From positions 3,534,001 through 3,598,000 of the forward strand of contig NC_089435.1 in the NCBI RefSeq assembly GCF_026210795.1: DNA of 64,000 nucleotides, in the 5' to 3' direction. Under the pieces are notes generated by a model. The model was given only the letters and a program-made list of their open reading frames with translations, did not search any database and was not told the origin of the DNA. Position numbers and translations under genes: made by a program. Shown in pieces: positions 56,480 to 64,000 of this stretch (within the stretch, counting starts at the first letter, position 1; each line of letters begins with the position of its first letter). The stretch comes from Rhizophagus irregularis. Taxonomy: Eukaryota; Glomeromycota; Glomeromycetes; Glomerales; Glomeraceae.

Positions 56480-59400
56480 TTAATTTTCAATTATACATTC
56501 CACACACTCAGAATCTTCTTTAACTAAGATTTCAGTAAGTTTGCGACTTGTATAATATGCTTGTGAATGATGTTGTATAATAGAAGTACCTGCTTGTCCT
56601 TGTACTAAAACTTTGTTTGCTTCTACAAATTCCAACATATCATTTTTTAACTGTTTATCAATATTAGGTACTTCATATTCATAATTATCATCCCTGTTTG
56701 TCTCATAAAATTTATTAATACTTCTAACCCATTCAGATATGATATTTTCAAGCATTATTATGTTTGGTCTATTAGAAGGATTTGTATCCCAACATTTTTT
56801 CATTAAATCTACATAACATTTTGGAGTATTTTTTATAATTTCAGGACGTTCCCCTTCACAAATACTCAGGGTAAGGTGATAATCATGTGCTTTACGATTA
56901 AATGGAGGAATACCTGATGTAAATTCCCACATTATCATTGAAAGGCTATAAATATCACTTGCTGAAGTATAGGGTTTTTTTCTTAATATTTCAGGCGCCA
57001 TATAAGGCAAAACTCCATAAACTTCATTTAATTTACTATCAGAATCTTGTAAATCATTTATAGGTTTACATAATCCTAAATCAATAATAAATATCTCATT
57101 GTTATCTGACATTAAAATATTACCATCATGAAAATCACCATGAGTTAAATTTGATTCATGAATTACTTTAAGTCCTAGTATAATTCTTTTTAATAATTGT
57201 AACTTTTCTTGCCACTTAAATTTAATTATATCAGATAAACATTTTCTCAAACTTCCTTTTCTTGCATAACTCATTATTATTATATAATTTAAATTTTTTG
57301 GATCTTGGGTAATTCCAAAGAATTGAATAAATCTTGAAAATGATTTTTTCTGACAATTATAATGATATTTCCACTATATAATCGATAAAAAATTATTAAA
57401 TTTTTGCAAAAGAAAATAAATATACAATTAAATAATATAAGTACTATACCTCATCCAGAAATTTGCTATTTAAACTTGATGAATTATTAAGTGTTTTAAG
57501 AATAACTTCATAACCTGTTTGTCTATTCCATTGTTCTTTGTCAAAATTCCAACCAAAAATAGGTCCATCTGACCAGATAGCCTTATAAATTTCACTAAAC
57601 CCTCCTTTATTATAATGATTAATTTCTGATAATTTATTATAAGGTATCCACTCTAAAATTTCATAACTATTTTTAGCATTTAGTTGTGCCTCTTGAATAA
57701 ATTTATCAATAAATTCATTTTTACTAGTCCACTTTGAAAAATCTTGTTGAAATCGTTTAGTATTACATTGTTGACACCACTGATAATCAGTATATGGTTG
57801 TTTGCATTCACTGCATAATTCAGATTTATTTCTAGGACTTATTTTGTTACTTTCTACCACTTTTTGATGCCAATAAAATGCTTTTTCTAAATTTATTTCT
57901 GTTCCTTTTCCTTTTTCATAACATATGGCTAAATTATACATTGCTTTAATGTGACCATTAACTGCTGCTTTTTGATACCAATGAAAGGTTTTTTCTAAAT
58001 TCTTTTCTGTTCCTTCTCCATTACAATATCTATTGGCTAAATTAAACATTGCTTCTTTAACACCATTTTCCGCTGCTTTTTGATACCAATGAAAAGCTTT
58101 TTCTAAATTCTTTTCTGTTCCTTTTCTATTATAATATCTATTGGCTAAATTAAACATTGCTTTAACATGATCATTTTCTGCTGCTTTTTTATACCAATAA
58201 AAGGCTTTTTTAAAATTCTTTTCTGTTCCTTTTCCATTATAATATTTATTGGCTAAATTAAACATTGCTTCTTTATCACCATTTTCTGCTGCTTTTGATG
58301 CCAATAAAAGGCTTTTTCTAAATTCTTTTCTGTCCTTTCTCCATTTTCATAATAAATGGCTAAATTAAACATTGCTTCTTTATAGTCATTTTCCGCTGCT
58401 TTCTGATACCAACAAAAGGCTTTTTCTAAATTCTTTTCTGTTCCTTCTCCACTTTCATAAAATATGGCTAAATTAAACATTGCTTTAATATGACCATTTT
58501 CTGCTGCTTTTTGATACCAATGAAAGGCTTTTTCTAAATTCTTTCCTGTTCCTTCTCCATTATTATAACATGTGGCTAAATTGAACATTGCTTTTTCATC
58601 ACTACTTTCTGCTGCATTTTGATACCAATAAAAGGCTTTTTCTAAATTTTTTTCTGTTCCTTTTCCATCTTCATAAAATATAGCTAAATTATACATTGCT
58701 TCTTTAGCACCATTATCTGCTAACTTTTGATACCAATGAAAGGCCTTTTCTAAATTCTTTTCTATTCCTATTCCACTATAATAATACATGGCTAAATTAA
58801 ACATTGCTTCTTTAAAGTCATTTTCTGCTGCTTTTTGACACCAAAAAAAGGCTTTCTCTAAATTTTTTTCTGTTCCTTTTTTATTATAATAACATATTGC
58901 CAAATTAAACATTGCATTAATATGACCATTTTCTGCTGCTTTTTGATACCAAAAAAAGGCTTTTTCTAAATTTTTTTCTGTTACTTCTCCATTTTCATAA
59001 AATATGGATAAATCAAACATTGCTTCTTTAATACCATTTTCTGCTGCTTTTTGATACCAATGAAAGGCTTTTTCTAAATTCTTTTCTGTTCCTTCTCCAT
59101 TATAATAGCTATTGGCTAAACTATACATTGCTTTAACATGATCATTTACTGCTGCTTTTTTATACCAGTGAAAGGCTTTTTCTAAATTCTTTTCTGTTCC
59201 TTCTCCATTATAATAGCTATTGGCTAAATTAAACATTGCTTCTTTAATACCATTTTCTGCTGCTTTTTGATACCAATAAAAGGCTTTTTCTAAATTCTTT
59301 TCTGTTCCTTCTCCATTATAATAACTATTGGCTAAATTAAGCATTGCGTTTTTATCTCCATTTTTTGTTGCTTTTTGATACCAATAAAAGGCTTTTTCTA

Positions 59401-61342
59401 AATTTTTTTCTATTCCTTCTCCATTAAAATAGCTATTGGCTAAATTAGTCATTGCTTTTTCATTACCATTCTTTGCTGCTTTTTTATACCAATAAAAGGC
59501 TTTTTCTGAATTCTTTTCTGTTCCTTCTCCACTTTTATAAAATATAGCTAAATTAAACATTGCTTCTTTATAGTTATTTTTTGCTGCTTTTTGACACCAA
59601 TAAAAGGCTTTTTCTAAATTCTCTTCTGTTCCTTCCCCACTTTTATAAAATATGGTTAAATTAAATATTGCTTCTTTAATACCATTTTCTGCTGCTTTTT
59701 GATACCAAAAAAAGGCTTTTTCCAAATTCTTTTCTGTTCCTTGCCCATTATAATAACTATTTGCTAAATTATACATTGCTTTAATATAATCATTTTCTGC
59801 TGCTTTTTTATACCAATGAAAGGCTTTTTCCAAATTCTTTTCTGTTCCTTTTCCATTATAATAGCTATTGGCTAAATTAAACATTGCCTTTTTATCACCA
59901 TTCTCTGCTGCTTTTTGATGCCAATAAAAGGCTTTTTCTAAATTCTTTTCTGTTCCTTCTCCATTATTATAACATATGGCCAAATTGAATATTGCTTCTT
60001 CATTATCATTTTCTGCTGCTTTTTGATACCAATAAAATGCTTTTTCTAAATTTTTTTCTGTTCCTTCTCCATTTTCATAAAATATGGCTAAACTATTCAT
60101 TGCTTTTTCATTACCATCCTCTGCTGCATTTTGATACCAATAAAAGGCTTTTTCTAAATTCTTTTCTGTTCCTTCTCCATTTTCATAAAATATGGCTAAA
60201 TTGAACATTGCTTCTTCATCACCATTTTCTGCTGCTTTTTTATACCAATAAAATGCTTTTTCTAAATTCTTTTCTGTTTTTTCCTCATTCTCATAAGATA
60301 TGGCTAAACTGCTCATTGCTTTTTTATTACCATTTTCTGCTGCTTTTTTATACCAATGAAAGGCTTTTTCTAAATTCTTTTCTGTTCCTTCTCCATTATT
60401 ATAACATATAGCTAAATTGAACATTGCTTTAATATGACCATTTTCTGCTGCTTTTTGATACCAATGAAAGGCTTTTTCTAAATTCTTTTCTGTTTCTTCT
60501 CCACTATAATAGATATTGGCTAAATTATACATTGCTTTAATATGACCATTTACTGCTGCATTTAGATACCAATAAAAAGCTTTTTCTAAATTCTTTTCTG
60601 TTTCTTCTCCATTATAATAGCTAATGGCTAAATTAAACATTGCTTCTTCATTACCATTTTCTGCTGCTTTTTGATACCAATAAAAGGCTTTTTCTGAATT
60701 CTTTTCTGTTCCTTCTCCATTTTTATAATTATTGGCTAGATTAAATATTGCTTCTTTAAACCCATTTTCTGCTGCTTTTTGATACCAATAAAAGGCTTTT
60801 TCCAAATTCTCTTCTGTTCCTTCTCCATTATAATAGCTAATGGCTAAATTAAATATTGCATAAATATGACCATTTTCTGCTGCCTTTTGATACCAATAAA
60901 AGCCTTTTTCTAAATTCTTTTCTGTTCCTTTTCCAGTTCTGTAATTATTGGCTAAATTAAACATTGCATCAGTATCACCATTTTCTGCTGCTTTTTGATA
61001 CCAATAAAAGCCTTTTTCTAAATTCTTTTCTGTTCCTTCTCCATTATTATAACATATTGCTAAACTGAACATTGCTTCTTCATCACCATTTTCTGCTGCT
61101 TTTTGATACCAATAATAGGCTTTTTCTAAGTTCTTTTCTGTTCCTTCTCCATTTTTATAATTATTTGCCAAACTAAACATTGTTACTTTATCACCAATTT
61201 CTACTAATTTTTCTAAAGAATTAGTATATTCCTTACACCATAATTCTTCAGTAAGAGGTTTATTGCAATATGAACAATTTTTCGTATTTATATTATCAGT
61301 ATTTTTATTTGAGATATTAGATTTACTAAATTTAGTTTCCAT
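56480..61342 (-). CDS. Sel1-repeat / zinc-ribbon / protein kinase fusion
   Basis: Exon 1 is 61342-57450 and exon 2 is 57373-56480 (intron 76 bp, GTATAG...ATAG). The N-terminus has a partial ribbon (NCSYCNKPLTEELWCKEY). About 31 Sel1 units of 36 residues follow (EKNLEKAFYWYQKAAENG), then a complete ribbon (LCSECKQPYTDYQWCQQC), TSKNEFIDKFI, and a kinase: G-loop YNKGGFSEIYKAIW, VILKT Lys, HGDFHDGNIL, FIIDLGLCKP, YMAPEIL, IYSLSMIMWEFTSGIPPF. Sel1 solenoids act as scaffolds, so a multi-client signalling kinase is likely. One defect: a T run at 58293-58296 has four T where sister repeats have five, shifting the frame between two Sel1 units. Restoring one base is all that separates the halves, so this may be an assembly error. 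Confidence 0.88.
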
Positions 61343-62390
61343 TTGGCTATTTTAAGGATTTATTTTATTGAAAAAATTTTTTATTTTTTTTTTATAATTT
61401 TTTTTGACAATTTATTTTTATTTAATATCATGAAAATTTTTTATAATACTTGAAATAACGTAGTTGGATAATTATGCTACGCTTCAATTTTTTTTAAAGG
61501 GCTAAGAACCTAATAACCCTGATTGTTTTTTTGTGACTAAAGAAAATTATTATTATTTTATCTTTTATTTCACTAACGTAAGGAGGGTTGGTCAAACAAA
61601 AAAATATTCGGAAACGATACTTTCATAGGTTTTAATATATTTTTTTTATTATTATTCCGGATTGTAACGAAAGGCTAGTTTCACAAAATTTTTGTGTTTT
61701 TATGATTAGTTACATTAGTTACATTTGTGCTTACCGTTCCAAATTTTGCAGATCATCGGAATTCTGCAGATCAACGGATATCTATATTTTTTTAGTATCA
61801 ATCAAGACATGAAGAGCAAAATATGATGACATATATATCATTAAAATTATATAAGCAATGTCTTTCTTCCATCTTTATGGCCTTCAGGCCTGAAATAAAT
61901 ATCTTTCCGGAATTCTATTTTCAAAAAACTTATTCATTTTTTGTGCTACATGATTGACATCAATTTCATCCATTTTGAAAATATTACTAAGCTTATGTAA
62001 TACTTACATAAGTTTAAATTGTGTTATATAAATTTTCTTTTTGGAATTCTAGTTTAAAAATATCATGAATTAATCACTAATTTAACCAAAAGTAGAAATT
62101 AGGCTGGATTATCTTGCCATACCATCCTTGCAGGTCATTTTGATCGGCAGTCTGCTTTTGTTTTTAGATTTGAACAAGTTGCAAGAGAGAGATCTTATTT
62201 AATACAAAACTATAGTCCCCGGGCGAAAGCAATGGCGGTGTGAATGAAATCTCATTTTTAAGTAATAGCACGAGCATTTTCCCAATTTGGAATTATTAAT
62301 TGTTTCCAAATTGGTAAATAGGCTTTACATTTAAAATCAAACGAGAAAAAAATAATATACAATAAATTTTTTCTGTTTTTTCTTTTAAAA
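61343..62390. other. Intergenic, 5' flank of the Sel1-kinase gene
   Basis: A+T-rich; no gene or obvious repeat. A G+C-richer patch at 62100-62245 has no coherent frame. Confidence 0.55.
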
Positions 62391-62755
62391 TGGCATTAAC
62401 CACCATTGAAAAAAACAGAAATGTCGTTAAACTTCTTTGGCAGCAAAAAAGCTGAAATGCAAGGGAAATTTCACAAAGAACAGGAGTTCCCTTACGCTCC
62501 GGTGAACGGTACGTTAGTTCATTAAAAAAAAGTGTCAAAGTTATTAGGTTATCTGTCTGGTCGACCGTACCACTACAGCTGGTGAAACGAAGGCACAACT
62601 TGAGGAAAAAAATCCAGAGCTTGAGGTTAGCGAACGTACCATTTGTCGTGAGCTTAAAAACCTTTGGTTTTGTATCCATTCGTTCCAGGAGGGTTTCTCT
62701 TTTGACACAAAAAGCAGTAACACGATAGATACGAGTATCATTTGGTAAATGATAA
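62391..62755 (+). pseudogene. Tc1-like transposase N-terminal relic
   Basis: The plus strand reads MALTTIEKNRNVVKLLWQQK, then in another frame REISQRTGVPLRSGERYV (helix-turn-helix), then TTAGETKAQLEEKNPELEVS and ERTICRELKNL, then GFVSIRSRRVSLLTQKAV. These are consecutive segments of Tc1-type DNA-binding domains, scattered over three frames. The catalytic domain is absent. The 201-codon frame on the opposite strand over this interval is a shadow. Confidence 0.7.
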
Positions 62756-62901
62756 TAAAACTCAAATATAATATTATGAGGCGCAAGAGTCGTAGAATTA
62801 ATATTATTAATGTGCAAGGTGTTTAAATTCGTATCAGATACACCAACATTGTTAATTAAAGTATGTTGATTATTTTCATTATTATTATTAAGAATTTGCA
62901 T
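62721..62901 (-). other. Possible truncated gene start
   Basis: ATG at 62901 reads MQILNNNNENNQHTLINN and later IIFEFYYHLPNDTRIYRVT, about 60 protein-like codons, before running into sequence antisense to the Tc1 relic near 62720. The upstream 150 bp (62902-63045) recurs in the insertion at 37557-37730. I infer a gene or element start truncated by the Tc1 fragment; the identity is unknown. Confidence 0.4.
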
Positions 62902-63045
62902 TTTTATGCTATTTTAATCCACTTCATAAACTTTATTTAAACTTTTCCTATAAAAATTTCTCCACTTTATGTATTATTGCTATGCCTAATAAAAATATCG
63001 GTCTACGAAAATTTACGTCCTATTGGGCTGAACGATATTATTAGA
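62890..63045 (-). repeat. Repeat shared with the 37.6-kb insertion
   Basis: Read on the minus strand from 63045 it begins CGTTCAGCCCAATAGGA and passes TAGACCGATATTTTTATTAG and AGGAAAAGTTTAA. The same order occurs at 37557-37730 on the plus strand, with small indels. It ends at or just inside the ATG at 62901, so it covers a putative promoter. Confidence 0.7.
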
Positions 63046-63668
63046 CAGATTTTATTATATAAAATAAATATTATTTTCCATCTCTATTATTGAAAATATT
63101 TAAAATATTATTATTATTATTTTATATAATAAAGCATTAATACATCAAATTTTTCCATGATTTTCTGTAATTCAAAAAGTCGTGATTTTTTAATTTCTTT
63201 AACACAAAATTGATACAGCAGAAGAAGGTATTATTATTATTATTATTAAGAACATTTTTTTATTTATTATAATGTAAAATTTAATTTAGATTAGTTCAAA
63301 CATTTCATTATTTTATTACATTATAATGATTAAATATTTATTTAAATTAATTTTCTATTATAGTAATTATGATAGAATGTTCAAATTTTATTAAATCTTT
63401 TAATATCTTTAAATAAATCAATTTTTTATTATGATAATTATGATAGAAACTAAATTTTTGGTCAATTATAATTAAATTTTATAAATTTTTTATTTAAAAA
63501 AATCAACTAAAATTATATTTTAACATATTCCAAAAAAGTACTTTTTTAATGAAGAGAGGGCAAAGGAATTTGTAATTTGATCGTCATTAAACAATTAAAC
63601 AATCGCAAACTTTATTTTTTTTAAAAAAAAATTTTTTTTTTTGCTCTTCTTACTTTTCCAAATTTTAG
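63046..63668. other. Intergenic or intron
   Basis: A+T-rich with TATTATTAT and poly-T runs and a direct repeat of TTTTCTATTATRATAATTATGATAGAA-like sequence (about 63350 and 63422). It may be intron or 5' region of the BTB relic. Confidence 0.5.
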
Positions 63669-64000
63669 TCAAAACTAATTTTGGATGATAATATCGAAGT
63701 TGGTGAAGATCCAAATGAATAATATTTTGCGCGTATATGATTATACCGCCGTTCTCCTTTAAGATTAAGGCGAACTTTGGCTTTCAATAAAAAGAATGAT
63801 AATCATGATGTCTTGTCTCACATAAAAATTGTCAAATATTTCACCAAAAACTTTTCAAATTTTTCCACAATATTAAAGTTATATACCAATTTTTTTTATT
63901 ATATTAAAATTTTTGTTATCTAGATATATTTATAGTGGAGTTATTTTATTAAATGAACAAGAAACTTCAGAGTTTTGGTCGTCGCTTCTTCAAGAACTAA
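63669..64000 (+). pseudogene. BTB/POZ domain gene relic (cut by window edge)
   Basis: After an ATTTTAG acceptor the frame reads LILDDNIEVGEDPNE, TAA (63720), YFARI, TGA (63738), LYRRSPLRLRRTLAFNKK and VLSHIKI, matching the BTB pattern of YDVTIEVGEDPN, FRAHxxILxYRSPYLRRxL and HIKLPNI. An intron 63878-63923 joins AA to A, giving KYIYSGVILLNEQETSEFW, the classic YIYSG BTB helix. Two in-frame stops and a short deletion mark it as dead, unless the stops are sequence errors. The C-terminal partner domain lies beyond the edge. Confidence 0.75.

Noticed and set aside
59992-60411. Plus-strand frames over the Sel1 array
   Set aside because: Shadows of the minus-strand Sel1 repeats; they repeat with the same period.
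62296-62901. 201-codon minus-strand frame as a complete gene
   Set aside because: Most of it is antisense to recognisable Tc1 DNA-binding segments; only the first ~60 codons might be a separate gene start.

Overview
This is eukaryotic nuclear DNA, very A+T-rich. Several things point to an arbuscular-mycorrhizal fungus of the Rhizophagus type: short introns that mostly begin GTAAGT, small secreted proteins, and members (live and dead) of Sel1-repeat, tyrosine-kinase-like, F-box and BTB families, which from memory are strongly expanded in Glomeromycotina. The organism is an inference; no database was searched.

Layout. 0-6.5 kb: decayed genes (a coiled-coil pseudogene, a kinase fragment) and short inverted-repeat elements. 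6.5-11 kb: a minus-strand RING plus TPR gene whose six exons can be followed, but which carries a frameshift and two in-frame stops, with a copy of its 5' end exactly 500 bp upstream. 11-26 kb: two paralogous F-box genes, a small secreted-protein gene with one intron, T-rich tracts and many inverted-repeat elements. 26.9-28.7 kb: an intact Sel1-repeat gene. 29-34.2 kb: a dead non-LTR retrotransposon interrupted by a dead Tc1/mariner element, which itself holds a short-word repeat block. 35.7-41.3 kb: a plus-strand protein kinase gene. 41.3-45.3 kb: kinase and Sel1 pseudogenes and repeats. 46-46.5 kb: a secreted ML-domain protein. 47-56 kb: repeats, an F-box remnant, and two convergent decayed reading frames of unknown family. 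56.5-61.3 kb: a long minus-strand gene joining about 31 Sel1 repeats to a protein kinase, split by a one-base homopolymer deletion. Right edge: a Tc1 transposase remnant and a dead BTB exon.

The most unusual structure is inside the kinase gene at 35.7-41.3 kb. Between its second exon and its kinase exons lie 3.7 kb of intron-like repeats. I count 33 consecutive AG|exon|GTAAGT junctions: 32 enclose exactly three bases and the last encloses one. The introns vary from about 76 to 120 bp, yet all 33 donors read GTAAGT. Joining all of them gives 33 codons without a stop and brings the frame correctly into the kinase exons (534 codons including the stop). If this is spliced as written, it is a run of single-codon micro-exons, each of which can be skipped without changing frame.

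A second theme is a set of inverted-repeat elements whose ends are arrays of a short word. The word differs from element to element while the layout stays the same. No tRNA, rRNA or CRISPR was recognised.
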